A stretch of DNA of 64,000 nt from Haloferax mucosum ATCC BAA-1512 (lineage in GTDB: Archaea; Halobacteriota; Halobacteria; Halobacteriales; Haloferacaceae): positions 1-64,000 of the forward strand of contig NZ_AOLN01000017.1 of assembly GCF_000337815.1 (NCBI RefSeq), given 5' to 3'. The position numbers and the translations under genes were made by a program. Within the stretch, counting starts at the first letter, position 1; each line of letters begins with the position of its first letter. Below are positions 8,778 to 17,526 of the stretch, piece by piece. The notes below the pieces were generated by a model. The model saw only the letters and a program-made list of their open reading frames with translations. It did no database searches and was not told the DNA's origin.

Positions 8778-9911
8778 TTACCGGCTGAACTCGATTGCCG
8801 CGCCCTGTCCGAATCCGACACAGAGCGACGCTAGACCGCGGTCTACGTCCCGTTTTATCATCTCGTGGATGAGCGTCACGGGGAGGCGCGCGCCGGAGGC
8901 ACCGAGCGGGTGGCCGAGGGCGATTGCGCCGCCGTTGACGTTGAGTTTGTCCTCGTCGATGCCGAGTTCGCGGCGGGAGTACTCACACTGACTGGCGAAC
9001 GCCTCGTTGATTTCGACCAGTCCGTAGTCGTCGATGTCGCGGTCGGCGCGTTCGAGGAGACCGCGAGTGGCCGGAATCGGGCCGATACCCATAACGGTGG
9101 GGTCAACGCCGGCGACGTTGTTGGTGCCGACGGAAGCGAGCACGTCGAGACCGTGTTCGTCTGCGAACTCGCGGCTGGTGACGAGGACGGCGGCCGCGCC
9201 ATCGGTGATCTGCGAGGAGTTCCCCGCGGTAACAGAGCCGTCACCCGAGAACGCCGGCGGGAGACCGCCGAGTGCTTCCAGCGACGTGTCGTGTCGGATG
9301 CCTTCGTCTTCGGTGACGACGCCGTCGTCCGTCTCGATAGGGACGATTTCGTCGTCGAAACGGCCGGTCTCGGTCGCGTCGGCGGCGCGCTCGTGGCTCC
9401 GGAACGCGAACTTGTCTTGGTCTTCGCGGGAGACTTCGTACTCCGCGGCGACTTTCTCGGCAGTCATCCCCATCTGGAGTTGGAAGACGTTGTACTGCTC
9501 GCTCAGTTCGGGGTGGAGGTGCTGGTAGGAGTCGCCGTCCATCGGGACGCGAGACATGCTCTCGACGCCGCCGGCGATGATGCACTCGCGGTTGCCCGCG
9601 GCGACGGCGTCAGATGCCGAGATGATGGCCTGCATGGACGAGGCGCACCAGCGGTTGATGCTCGTCGCGGGCGTTCCCTCGCCGAGTTCCGAGAGGAGCG
9701 CGATGACACGAGCGACGTTGTTGTCCTGTTCGGCGCGTTGCTGAGCGACACCCCACATCAGGTCTTCTACGTCGTCCGCAGAAACGTCGTGTTCGTCGAG
9801 GATGTGGTCGATGAGGGCAATCGAGAGGTCCTCGCTTCGAACGTCTTCGAAGACGCCACCGGACTTCCCGAACGGCGTTCGATACGCGGCCGCGATGACT
9901 GGTTCTGGCAT
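8778..9911 (-). CDS. Thiolase family protein (acetyl-CoA C-acyltransferase)
   Basis: 377-residue type II thiolase. It should condense or cleave acyl-CoA and acetyl-CoA in fatty-acid or acetoacetyl metabolism. The nucleophilic Cys is at about 89 (INRWCASS), the His in GGAIALGHPLG, and the second Cys in CVGFGQG near the end, so all catalytic residues are present. The ATG at 9911 begins MPEPVIAAAYRTPFG, the typical thiolase N-terminus; the upstream in-frame codons cross the TATA box. It is divergent from the AAA ATPase gene. Without an acyl-CoA dehydrogenase nearby, the direction (synthesis or breakdown) is open. Confidence 0.9.
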   Translation of the reverse strand: MPEPVIAAAYRTPFGKSGGVFEDVRSEDLSIALIDHILDEHDVSADDVEDLMWGVAQQRAEQDNNVARVIALLSELGEGTPATSINRWCASSMQAIISASDAVAAGNRECIIAGGVESMSRVPMDGDSYQHLHPELSEQYNVFQLQMGMTAEKVAAEYEVSREDQDKFAFRSHERAADATETGRFDDEIVPIETDDGVVTEDEGIRHDTSLEALGGLPPAFSGDGSVTAGNSSQITDGAAAVLVTSREFADEHGLDVLASVGTNNVAGVDPTVMGIGPIPATRGLLERADRDIDDYGLVEINEAFASQCEYSRRELGIDEDKLNVNGGAIALGHPLGASGARLPVTLIHEMIKRDVDRGLASLCVGFGQGAAIEFSR

Positions 9912-9931
9912 GCCACACAATGAGGGTTCAA

Positions 9932-9950
9932 ACACCATAAATAGTTTAGA
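9932..9950 (-). promoter_or_regulatory. TATA box for thiolase gene
   Basis: On the minus strand, CTATTTATGG lies about 28 bases before the ATG at 9911, consistent with a leaderless transcript. Confidence 0.5.
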
Positions 9951-10076
9951 ACTCGTAAGACGTCGCAACGAGTTGTTTTGCGGCGGGTATCACGGATTTC
10001 GAGGCCGGTATCGGAGCGAGCCAGCCTCGGAAGCGCTCCGACGCTCTTATGCGTCTGCCCCGGCAATTTCTGGAGG

Positions 10077-11480
10077 ATGAGTGAACGGGCGCTCGAGGTT
10101 GTCGAGTTTCTGCTGACGGCTCACCTCTACACCGACGACCGAACGCTTGACGAGAACGACCTTCCTCCGCGGTACCGGCGCGTCTTCTGGGCGGACGCCG
10201 GCGACGACGATGACGACGATTCGTCCGCGGCCGGCATCGAGCGACCGCTCGTGGTGACCGACTCTATCGCGCGGAAGGCGACAGGAGTCGAACACCCCTG
10301 GGACGCGATTTCGGACCTCATGTTCACCCAACGTGAGGATTTCTCCGGCCGCCTCTCTCTCACGCAACCCGAGATGGCGCTGGAGTGGTTCGTCAACCGT
10401 GCGGACTACGACCGGTTGGTGACGAACCCGACTATCGCAAAGGCGGTCGAAGGACGCGACGACGTGGACGTAACCCACGAGGCGGCGAGGGAGCAGACGC
10501 GGCCGATTCACGCCGACCGCGTGTGGATCGACAGCCTGCTGGACGAATACTTCGACGACGAGGACGATGCCGAAATGCTCGACCTCGTGCAGGTCCGCGC
10601 ACCCGAGGAAATCGAGATGACCCTCGACGACCTCGTGCTCACGACCGACCAAGAAGGCGAGATTCACAAGCTCATGAAGGCCATCGAGCACCGCGAATAC
10701 CTCGCGCAGATCGGTCTCCGTGAAATCGGGAAGATTCTCTTCGTCGGTCCGCCCGGGACCGGAAAGACGACCGTTTCGCGGGCGCTCGCCCACGAACTCG
10801 GACTTCCGTTCGTCGAAGTGAAGCTCTCGATGATTACGAGTCAGTATCTCGGCGAGACGGCGAAAAACGTCGAGAAGACCTTCGAGGTCGCAAAGCGACT
10901 CTCGCCGTGTATCCTCTTTATCGACGAGTTCGACTCGGTCGCAAAGACGCGCCGGTCTGACGAACACGCCGCGCTCAAGCGCGCCGTCAACACGCTCCTC
11001 AAGAGCATCGACGACATCTCGCTGATTCGAGACGAGGTGATTCTCATCGGCGCGACCAACCACCCTGACCAACTCGACTCGGCGGCGTGGCGACGCTTCG
11101 ACGAAATCGTCAACTTCCCCAAACCGGACTACGGAATGCGCGCCGACATCCTGCGCGTCATCACGAACCGGATGGACATCGACGAGTTCGACCCCGAAGG
11201 CATCGCCGACGTGACCGAGGGACTCACCGGCTCGGACCTCCGACTCGTCCTCCGCGAAGCCGTCCTCGAAGCGCTCACCGAAGAGCGAATGGAACTCACG
11301 CAGGATGACCTGCTCGAAGCCGTCGCCGACTTCGAAGAGCGGGACAACCTGAAGAACCTCGATATGATGTCGGACTCGTCGGAACTCGTCGCCGGGTCAG
11401 ACGACGGGCACGACCACAGTCACGACCACGCGGACGAACACGAAGGCGAGACGCAGAAAGACGCCGGCGCGGCGAAGTAA
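10077..11480 (+). CDS. AAA ATPase with His/Asp-rich C-terminal tail
   Basis: 467 residues. The C-terminal half is an AAA module: Walker A GPPGTGKTT near residue 223, Walker B CILFIDEFD, sensor GATNHPDQLD, and a second-region arginine-containing helical lid. The N-terminal 180 residues are acidic and not a domain I know. The last 30 residues are rich in His, Asp and Glu (GHDHSHDHADEHEGE), a likely metal-binding tail. It resembles single-domain proteasome-activator or spastin-like ATPases, but no proteasome-type HbYX end is present. The ATG at 10077 is chosen because the upstream codons encode non-haloarchaeal-like basic sequence and a TTAT box lies about 30 bases before. Confidence 0.8.
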   Translation: MSERALEVVEFLLTAHLYTDDRTLDENDLPPRYRRVFWADAGDDDDDDSSAAGIERPLVVTDSIARKATGVEHPWDAISDLMFTQREDFSGRLSLTQPEMALEWFVNRADYDRLVTNPTIAKAVEGRDDVDVTHEAAREQTRPIHADRVWIDSLLDEYFDDEDDAEMLDLVQVRAPEEIEMTLDDLVLTTDQEGEIHKLMKAIEHREYLAQIGLREIGKILFVGPPGTGKTTVSRALAHELGLPFVEVKLSMITSQYLGETAKNVEKTFEVAKRLSPCILFIDEFDSVAKTRRSDEHAALKRAVNTLLKSIDDISLIRDEVILIGATNHPDQLDSAAWRRFDEIVNFPKPDYGMRADILRVITNRMDIDEFDPEGIADVTEGLTGSDLRLVLREAVLEALTEERMELTQDDLLEAVADFEERDNLKNLDMMSDSSELVAGSDDGHDHSHDHADEHEGETQKDAGAAK

Positions 11481-11535
11481 CTGTATCGCGCAGTTCTGAC
11501 AAAGTATTTATCTGTTGTCGAAACACGTCGAGTCG

Positions 11536-12144
11536 ATGCCCTCCAGCAGAAGACGCTTCGTCCGAGCGATTGCGGCGGGCGGGTCGATGTCGGTGCTCAC
11601 CGGCTGTGCGTCAGAATCCGAGGAATCGACCGCGACGCCGCTTCCTGAACCCGAATCGAACCCTGCACCCGCTTCTGGTGACTCGATTACGGTCTCGCGC
11701 GACTACCGAGACTCGTCGAAGTACGACTACTATCCCGATACCGGGGAGATTCGCCGACGCACCGGCTACCGAAAGCACACCAACGAGTCGGGAACCACCA
11801 AAGAGCCGATATACACGCGGGAACCGGCATCGTCGTGGGTGACTCGGTCTGGCGGGACTGTCGCAGGGAAAGCGGCGATGCAGACGGTGCGGAAGCGGCT
11901 CGACGTCGAGTCGTTAGATAACCTCACGCAGGGAATCGGATACGACGACGGTGTACGACGAGTGATGATCGGCTACGTGGTGTGGCCGAATCGGAGCGGT
12001 GAAACACGAACTCCGGCAATCGAGTTCGAGACGCTCGTCGATGCCGTTCCCGCCACAGTGACGACGAAACTGCAGTTCGAGGAGACGGTGCTTTCGGCTA
12101 CGTTTCATCCCGTAGTCGAATTCCGACAACAGTATCTCGACTGA
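11536..12144 (+). CDS. Tat lipoprotein, function unknown
   Basis: 202 residues. The N-terminus has SSRRRFVRAIAAGG and then VLTGC, i.e. a twin-arginine motif, a short hydrophobic stretch and a lipobox cysteine at about residue 21, so it is probably exported folded and lipid-anchored outside. A Glu/Pro/Ser-rich linker follows, then about 150 residues of a domain I do not recognise. A TATTTAT box at about 11505 lies 25-30 bases before the ATG at 11536, favouring this start over the in-frame TTG at 11515. Confidence 0.75.
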   Translation: MPSSRRRFVRAIAAGGSMSVLTGCASESEESTATPLPEPESNPAPASGDSITVSRDYRDSSKYDYYPDTGEIRRRTGYRKHTNESGTTKEPIYTREPASSWVTRSGGTVAGKAAMQTVRKRLDVESLDNLTQGIGYDDGVRRVMIGYVVWPNRSGETRTPAIEFETLVDAVPATVTTKLQFEETVLSATFHPVVEFRQQYLD

Positions 12145-12345
12145 ATCGAAGTTGTAACGGCATTTGATATCGAGGGTGAGGATATAGAACAGCATATCGA
12201 GACGTGTTATGCGAGCGCGCTGAAAGAGTCCAGTACCCACCTCTCAAACTCCGTAGAAGCCATAAACGACGGGGATAACGAACGAGCAAACGCGGAACAC
12301 GAGAAAGCGATGGAAACACTCGATAAGTGTAGCTTCAGCTCGTAA
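12145..12345 (+). pseudogene. Coding-like remnant in frame after the lipoprotein stop
   Basis: After the TGA at 12142-12144 the same frame stays open for 66 codons to a TAA at 12343. It reads as an acidic amphipathic helical protein with two cysteines (EQHIETCYASALK..., EHEKAMETLDKC). No ATG, GTG or TTG begins it, so it cannot be an independent gene as it stands. It looks like the C-terminal end of a secreted helical protein that has lost its start. Stop-codon read-through is a less likely alternative. Confidence 0.5.
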
Positions 12346-12396
12346 GCGAGTCGTCTCGGCCACGTTTAAGCCACACCACCGCTGTTCTTTGAACTG

Positions 12397-13221
12397 ATGC
12401 GCGTGACCCTCCTCGGTACCGGTGACACGACCGGGACACCGACCGTCGGCTGTGACTGCGACACCTGCCGCGAGGCCCGCGAACGGGGCATCGAGCGGAC
12501 ACGCTTTTCGGTTCACGTCGAAAACGAGCGAACCGACGAATCACTGCTCGTCGATTTCAGCCCCGACTTCCGTCACCAGTTTCTCACCCACGAGACGCCG
12601 CTCCCGGACGAGGCGCTCGTGACCCACATACATTTCGACCACCTCGACGGTCTCGGGAACGTCTACCGCCTTCTCGACGACCTCGATGTACACGCCGCAG
12701 ACGAGGTTGACCCGGTGACAGACGAGAGCGTCGCCGACACGGTTCGCTCGAAGTTCCACTACCTCGACCGTATCTCGGTCGAAGCCCAGACGCCGTTCGA
12801 ATCGTTTCGCGCCTGCGGATTCGACGTGACGCTCGTCCCGGTCGTACACCCGCCGCTCGTCTGCTATGGTGTCGCCATCCAGGACCCAAAGACGGGTGCG
12901 AAGCTCTCGCTTTCGGGCGATACGACCTACGCGATTCCCGAGGACTCACGTGACGTCCTCCGTGACCCCGACTTACTCCTCGCGGAAGCAATCGTTCCCG
13001 CATCAGTCTGCGAATATCACCCCATCGGCGGCGACGACTACGATGAAGACGGCGTCCCGCGGACGTTCGGGACGAAACACATGACCCGCGAAGGCGCACT
13101 CGCGCTCGGCGAAGACCTCGACGCCGACGTAACCCGACTCGTCCACGTCGCACACTACTATCCGCCGGACGAAGCGTTCGAAGAACCGCTGGCCGTGGAC
13201 GGCGAAGTGTACGAATTGTAA
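12397..13221 (+). CDS. MBL-fold hydrolase, PhnP/RNase Z-like
   Basis: 274 residues of metallo-beta-lactamase fold. It begins MRVTLLGTGDTTGTPTVGC with a CDCDTCREA zinc-type knuckle, which is typical of PhnP-like cyclic phosphodiesterases. The metal motif THIHFDHLDG is near residue 75, later ligands are in VHPPLVCYG and LSGDTTY, and VHVAHYY is near the C-terminus. The family hydrolyses phosphodiesters in nucleotides or RNA; the actual substrate is not deducible. It is a single gene. Confidence 0.82.
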   Translation: MRVTLLGTGDTTGTPTVGCDCDTCREARERGIERTRFSVHVENERTDESLLVDFSPDFRHQFLTHETPLPDEALVTHIHFDHLDGLGNVYRLLDDLDVHAADEVDPVTDESVADTVRSKFHYLDRISVEAQTPFESFRACGFDVTLVPVVHPPLVCYGVAIQDPKTGAKLSLSGDTTYAIPEDSRDVLRDPDLLLAEAIVPASVCEYHPIGGDDYDEDGVPRTFGTKHMTREGALALGEDLDADVTRLVHVAHYYPPDEAFEEPLAVDGEVYEL

Positions 13222-13350
13222 TCAGGTTTTTGTCGGCGCGCGAGGAGCGTGGGGTATGGTCTCCACCGCACGAACACCCCGCGGCGTCTCGGCGTTGTCA
13301 CTCGGAGCGAGGGCGTCACTCGGAGCGAAACTGTCTCTCGGAGGACACGC

Positions 13351-13563
13351 ATGAGTCTCCGAGCGATTGTGACGGACAAGGCGTTTAGATACCTCGTACT
13401 CACGGGTGCTGGCGTGGCGGTAGCGAACCTCGTCACGACGTATCTCAAAAACGGACAGGTAGACGTCGCCGGGTCTGTCATCCAGTTTACTATCGTCGGC
13501 GTCATCGCGGTTCCGCTCGTCGGCTACTGGAACTTCATGGACAGACGTGCCGAACGCGAGTGA
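13351..13563 (+). CDS. Small two-TM membrane protein
   Basis: 70 residues starting MSLRAIVTDKAFRY, with two hydrophobic helices (LVLTGAGVAVANLVTTYL and FTIVGVIAVPLVGYW) and a charged tail. GGAGG at 13340-13344 is correctly spaced before the ATG at 13351. The in-frame extension to 13249 passes through a short tandem repeat and is not coding-like. It resembles the many DUF2061-like two-helix proteins of haloarchaea (the pattern K-A-x-R-Y, then helix, helix), but this family name is a guess. Confidence 0.7.
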   Translation: MSLRAIVTDKAFRYLVLTGAGVAVANLVTTYLKNGQVDVAGSVIQFTIVGVIAVPLVGYWNFMDRRAERE

Positions 13564-13679
13564 CCACACCAATCGAAGATTCCAGACCTGACTACTTCGT
13601 GTTCGTCTCCTCGCAAGCCGGCGTGCGACTCGCTGTGAAAGTAGTCAGTGTTATTTGCAATAGTTAAAGTTCAGTTTAT

Positions 13680-15263
13680 ATGACGGAGGATGCGGGTCGC
13701 GCGCGGAGAAGGGTAGATAGCGTTCGCCGGCGAGTATTACAGGGCGTCGTCGCCAGCATCGGCGGTGTTTCGGGGTGTCTCGGAGGCGCCCCGAGCGGAC
13801 ACTCACCTACCGAGCAATCGGCGGACGGCGAACGGACGTTCCGCGTCGGGTCACCGTGGACGCCGGATTCGCTCGACCCGGCGATTAACGGCTGGCTGTG
13901 GCGTCGAATCACCGTCATCGAGCCGCTTCTGACGGTCGATTACGACACGTCTATCACCGCGGGACTGGCAACGTCGTGGGAGCAGACCGACGACGAAACG
14001 TGGGTATTCGAACTCAGAGACGATGCGGAATTTCACGACGGAACGCCGGTAACCGCGGATGCAGTCGTCTTCTCGTTGAACCGTGCGTTCGACTCGAACG
14101 CGCTGGCGGCACTGCCTATCGAGTCGGTGTCGGCAGTGAATAAACGGACAGTCTCTCTCACGACAGACGAGCCATTTGCGCCGCTTCCGGCGCACTTGAC
14201 TCGCGGGAGAACCGGTATCATCGCGCCGAGTTCCACCGACTCGGATGGAGACGTTACCGAACCGGTCGGAACCGGACCGTTCGAGTTCGCGTCTTGGGAG
14301 CCGGGGAGGACAATCACGGCGACCGCGAATCCGGCGTACTACGGCAAGATACCCGAGATTGACCGCGTAGTCTACGAAGGAGTCACCGACTCACAGACGC
14401 GCCGTCTCAAACTCAAGAACGACGAACTCGATATGGCGCGGATTCTGCCGAACCAGTCGGTCGAACAACTACGAAATGTGGAAAATCTGAAGGCATACAC
14501 CTACGAGATTCCGCGGTCGAGGTTTTTGGTCTTCGACACGACCACAGAACCGTTTTCCGACCGACGCGTCCGCCAAGCAGTCATGCACGCCATCGACCGC
14601 GAGATGCTCGTCGAATCGCTTCTCGAAGGCGTCGGGTCGGCGGCGACCGGCCCGTTCCCGCCCGAAGTGACCTCGTGGGCGAACGACGACCTCGAACCGT
14701 ACGAGTATGCGCCTGAACGGTCGGCCGAACTCCTCACAGCGGCAGGTTGGGAGCAGGTGGACGGGACGCGCCAACGAGACGGTGTCTCACTCGACGTAGA
14801 CATCTGGACGTACGAATCTCGGCCGCTTCTCTCTCCGATTGCGCAGGTGCTCCAAACGAAGTTAGGTGAGGTCGGCTTCGACGTCTCCGTCCGGACGATG
14901 GAATCGGCGACGATTCGAGAGCGGGCACAGTCGGACGCGTTCGGGATGGTGCTGTGGTCGAACTCGGTGTTGTGGTATCCCGACCCGGACCGCCTGACGG
15001 ATTTCGCCCACTCCAGCGAGGCGACGATGTGCAGCGGATACGCAAACCCCGAAGTCGATTCTCTCCTCGAACAGGGACGGACGACGGCGAACACCGAAGA
15101 GCGCAAGCGGATATACGATGAGGTGCAAGCGATACTCCAACGCGACGTGCCAATCGGGTGGTTGACGTACTACACGAACGTCGTCGGGACGCGCGCCGAC
15201 GTGACGGGGTATCGACCGCATCCGACGGAGGCCGCATACCATCTCGAACGCGTGAATAACTAG
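13680..15263 (+). CDS. ABC transporter substrate-binding lipoprotein, family 5
   Basis: 527-residue extracytoplasmic solute-binding protein of the peptide/nickel (DppA/OppA) type. The N-terminus has basic arginines, a short hydrophobic stretch and a lipobox ending VSGC near residue 33. The family hallmark follows: WTPDSLDPAINGW, then LATSWEQTDDETWVFELRDD-like strands and FHDGTPVTADAVVFS. No permease or ATPase genes are adjacent, so its transporter is elsewhere or it is an orphan binding protein. TTATTTGC and TTTATATG sequences just before the start look like promoter elements of a nearly leaderless mRNA. Confidence 0.88.
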   Translation: MTEDAGRARRRVDSVRRRVLQGVVASIGGVSGCLGGAPSGHSPTEQSADGERTFRVGSPWTPDSLDPAINGWLWRRITVIEPLLTVDYDTSITAGLATSWEQTDDETWVFELRDDAEFHDGTPVTADAVVFSLNRAFDSNALAALPIESVSAVNKRTVSLTTDEPFAPLPAHLTRGRTGIIAPSSTDSDGDVTEPVGTGPFEFASWEPGRTITATANPAYYGKIPEIDRVVYEGVTDSQTRRLKLKNDELDMARILPNQSVEQLRNVENLKAYTYEIPRSRFLVFDTTTEPFSDRRVRQAVMHAIDREMLVESLLEGVGSAATGPFPPEVTSWANDDLEPYEYAPERSAELLTAAGWEQVDGTRQRDGVSLDVDIWTYESRPLLSPIAQVLQTKLGEVGFDVSVRTMESATIRERAQSDAFGMVLWSNSVLWYPDPDRLTDFAHSSEATMCSGYANPEVDSLLEQGRTTANTEERKRIYDEVQAILQRDVPIGWLTYYTNVVGTRADVTGYRPHPTEAAYHLERVNN

Positions 15264-15296
15264 CGTCGGAAGGACGAGAATCCAGTCATTTTATTG

Positions 15297-16280
15297 TCAC
15301 AAAAAGCGGTCGAGTCCCGACTGTCGGCGGCGGACACCGCTCGGCGCTTCGACCCACCCAGTTCGGCCCTCACGGAGTCCGGAAAAGTCGTGTTCCGGCG
15401 GGTCGCTCGCTTCGAATGCGGGACACTCGGGACCACACTCCGAACCGGGGTCAACCACGCGGCCGAAGTGGTCACAGACGGGGCGACCGTCGTCATCGAC
15501 GCCAGCGCGGACACACGCGGGGAGGTCGTAGCCACGCCAGCCTTTGCCGTAGGCTCGCTCTGCGAGTCGGAGGCGAGCGGTTCGTTTGTCGGCAGGCGAG
15601 ACGAGCGCGACATCTGTGTGAAGCGAGTGGTATTCGACCGGTTCGACGCCGGTCGCGCCGGTGGCGAGCGAGTCGGCGTCGCGGACGACCTCGCGCTCGC
15701 CGGTTTCGGGGTCGAATCGCCAGACTCCGACTTCGTCGGGGATGCGGTTCAAGTGTGCGCCCGTGACGTAACTCTCAGTTGCGAGAACGACTTCGTCGAA
15801 GAGCGCGAGATGCACGTCGAGTCGGAGTTGTCGAACGAGGTCCCCCGGTTCGCCGAGGTCCGGTTTGTTCTCGATGCCGACGAGACGAGAAAACCAGTCC
15901 TCCGGGTAGCGAGTCGCGCGCCGGACGTACTCTCGACTGCGGCGACGCTCGGACTCAAAAAAGCCGGCTTCGACGGCGCGGTCCGTGGCGCGACGAGCGC
16001 GGGTTGGATGGCAGTCGAACGCGTCGCGCCAGAAGACGGCGCGTCCGACGCCGACGTCGCTTTCGATGGCAGTCGCGGGGATGTCGCGTGCGGTGATGCG
16101 AGTGCGGTCGGCGAATTCGGGGCCCGGAACGACGGCGCACACGTCGATGATTCGGCTCCCGGGCGAAGCGACAGCGGCACCGAGTTGTCGAGCGGGAAGC
16201 CAGTTCGTCGTCTGTTCGAGGTGCGCGCACAACGCCAGTTCGAAGGCGAATTCCGAGGGTGACGAGACCGGACCGGGCAC
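15297..16280 (-). CDS. DUF5787-like protein with nuclease-like motif
   Basis: 327 residues, soluble, haloarchaeal type; I place it in DUF5787 from memory. It starts MPGPVSSPSEFAFELALCAH. The middle holds RYPEDWFSRLVGIENKPDLG followed by RQLRLDV and a strand FDEVVLATES. The E-x-K pattern in a strand, then an Arg/Gln helix, is reminiscent of PD-(D/E)XK nucleases. Near the C-terminus CDHFGRVV...CGPECPAF contains three cysteines and a histidine that could hold a zinc. The function is unproven; DNA repair or nuclease activity is only suggested. Confidence 0.72.
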   Translation of the reverse strand: MPGPVSSPSEFAFELALCAHLEQTTNWLPARQLGAAVASPGSRIIDVCAVVPGPEFADRTRITARDIPATAIESDVGVGRAVFWRDAFDCHPTRARRATDRAVEAGFFESERRRSREYVRRATRYPEDWFSRLVGIENKPDLGEPGDLVRQLRLDVHLALFDEVVLATESYVTGAHLNRIPDEVGVWRFDPETGEREVVRDADSLATGATGVEPVEYHSLHTDVALVSPADKRTARLRLAERAYGKGWRGYDLPACVRAGVDDDGRPVCDHFGRVVDPGSECGPECPAFEASDPPEHDFSGLREGRTGWVEAPSGVRRRQSGLDRFL

Positions 16281-16373
16281 AGAGAGAGGTCAGGCGGCGA
16301 CCCTCAAAAATGTCGCTCTGGTGTTGAGGCGGTCGTTAGAGACGGCAAAGAATCTCGAATTTGATTCTCGGGG

Positions 16374-16411
16374 GTGAACATATTTGAAAGAGAACGCGTC
16401 AGTACTGACCG
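16374..16411 (+). promoter_or_regulatory. TATA box for lipoprotein gene
   Basis: ACATATTTGAAAG near 16378-16390 lies about 25-30 bases before the ATG at 16412. No Shine-Dalgarno is present. Confidence 0.5.
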
Positions 16412-17221
16412 ATGAAGGGGGAAGAAGATGCAACACACAGCATTAGACGGAGAACATACCTCGGCCTCGCGGCGAGCGCAGGAGTAACCGGTCTCGCCGG
16501 ATGCACGTCCGGGAGCACCGCCAGCGCCGCGCGGGCACCGCCCGAGCTACCCGAAGAACTGCTCGAATCGGGGGGCTGGGAGTACATCGGCGGTCAGACG
16601 CTCGACCCGGCCTTCGAACAGTCGGTCGGTCCGGTGAGCGTCTCCGCGGCGTTCGAGACTGTCGTCTACGAAGACACGGAACTCGCGGCCGAAATCAAAC
16701 AAAAGACGCTCGGGCAGGCAGAAGGACAGTTCCTGCTGTTTTTCGCCACGCGCGTGACGCTCAACCCGAGCCTCTCGAACATACCCGATGCGGCCCGCGG
16801 AGCGGTCGTCGATCAGATAGAGGCACAAGCACGGACGCAGTACAAACAACAATTAGAGGAGGTCGATGTCACGAACATCGAACAGTCGGGAACCGGGTCG
16901 ATGACGGTCGAAACCGGCGAGTCGGCGCGCGTGACCAACTACACGGCTACGGTCCCGTTCGAGTCGATCACCTTCCCGTTCACCGAGGAACAGGAGTTCG
17001 TCATCGAGGGAGACACCGTCGATGTGAACGGACTGCTCGCCGTCTGGGAACACGACGGGACAGTTCTCGTCGCGGGCGGCGCGTATCCGGGTGAGAACTT
17101 CGAACTCAACGTCACCGACGAACCGACCGATGCTATCGAAGTGGCGGTCGATATCGACCTCGGACTGACGCCCGACGCCTACCGGGAGGAGCTTCACGAA
17201 CTCATCAAAGCGGTCGAATAA
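16412..17221 (+). CDS. Tat lipoprotein, DUF6517-like
   Basis: 269 residues. The [21 protein letters not shown] start combines a twin-arginine motif with a lipobox cysteine at about residue 30, so it is probably anchored on the outer face of the membrane. The rest is beta-rich with no cysteines, including a [20 protein letters not shown] region. The pattern matches the haloarchaeal DUF6517 family as I remember it. No enzymatic motif is visible. It is a single gene with a nearby TATA-like box. Confidence 0.75.
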   Translation: MKGEEDATHSIRRRTYLGLAASAGVTGLAGCTSGSTASAARAPPELPEELLESGGWEYIGGQTLDPAFEQSVGPVSVSAAFETVVYEDTELAAEIKQKTLGQAEGQFLLFFATRVTLNPSLSNIPDAARGAVVDQIEAQARTQYKQQLEEVDVTNIEQSGTGSMTVETGESARVTNYTATVPFESITFPFTEEQEFVIEGDTVDVNGLLAVWEHDGTVLVAGGAYPGENFELNVTDEPTDAIEVAVDIDLGLTPDAYREELHELIKAVE

Positions 17222-17526
17222 CCGCGAAGCGACGACGCTGTAGTAGCGCTTGCACGCCAGTACACGCCCGACCGAACACTGTCACGGCGTTGGCTGTGTA
17301 CCCGGTTGCAACCGTGACTCTATTTGTACTGCTGTCCGCCGAAAGACGGCTGGCTGTATCACGGAGAATAGTGCGTCGGCACCGCCACACCGCAGTTGAG
17401 ACGCAGGTAAACGACTGTTCGCGGTGTGTGACCGCCCGACGTATCGATAGCCGTTGCCGTTCGGAGAACAGCACCTTTATCAGTTGTTCGGGTCCAAATT
17501 CACGCAAGATTACTCTCAGGAGGTCA
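17222..17526 (+). promoter_or_regulatory. Upstream region of the aIF2 gamma operon
   Basis: About 300 bases without a gene. Near its end are CACCTTTATCAG (TATA-like, about 17474-17482) and GGAGGT at 17519-17524, three bases before the ATG of aIF2 gamma. An open frame extending aIF2 gamma upstream to 17290 lacks coding character. I see nothing else there. Confidence 0.5.

Noticed and set aside
13297-13328. Short tandem repeat GTCACTCGGAGCGA, two copies
   Set aside because: Only two units of 14 bases before a small gene; probably a local duplication without wider meaning.
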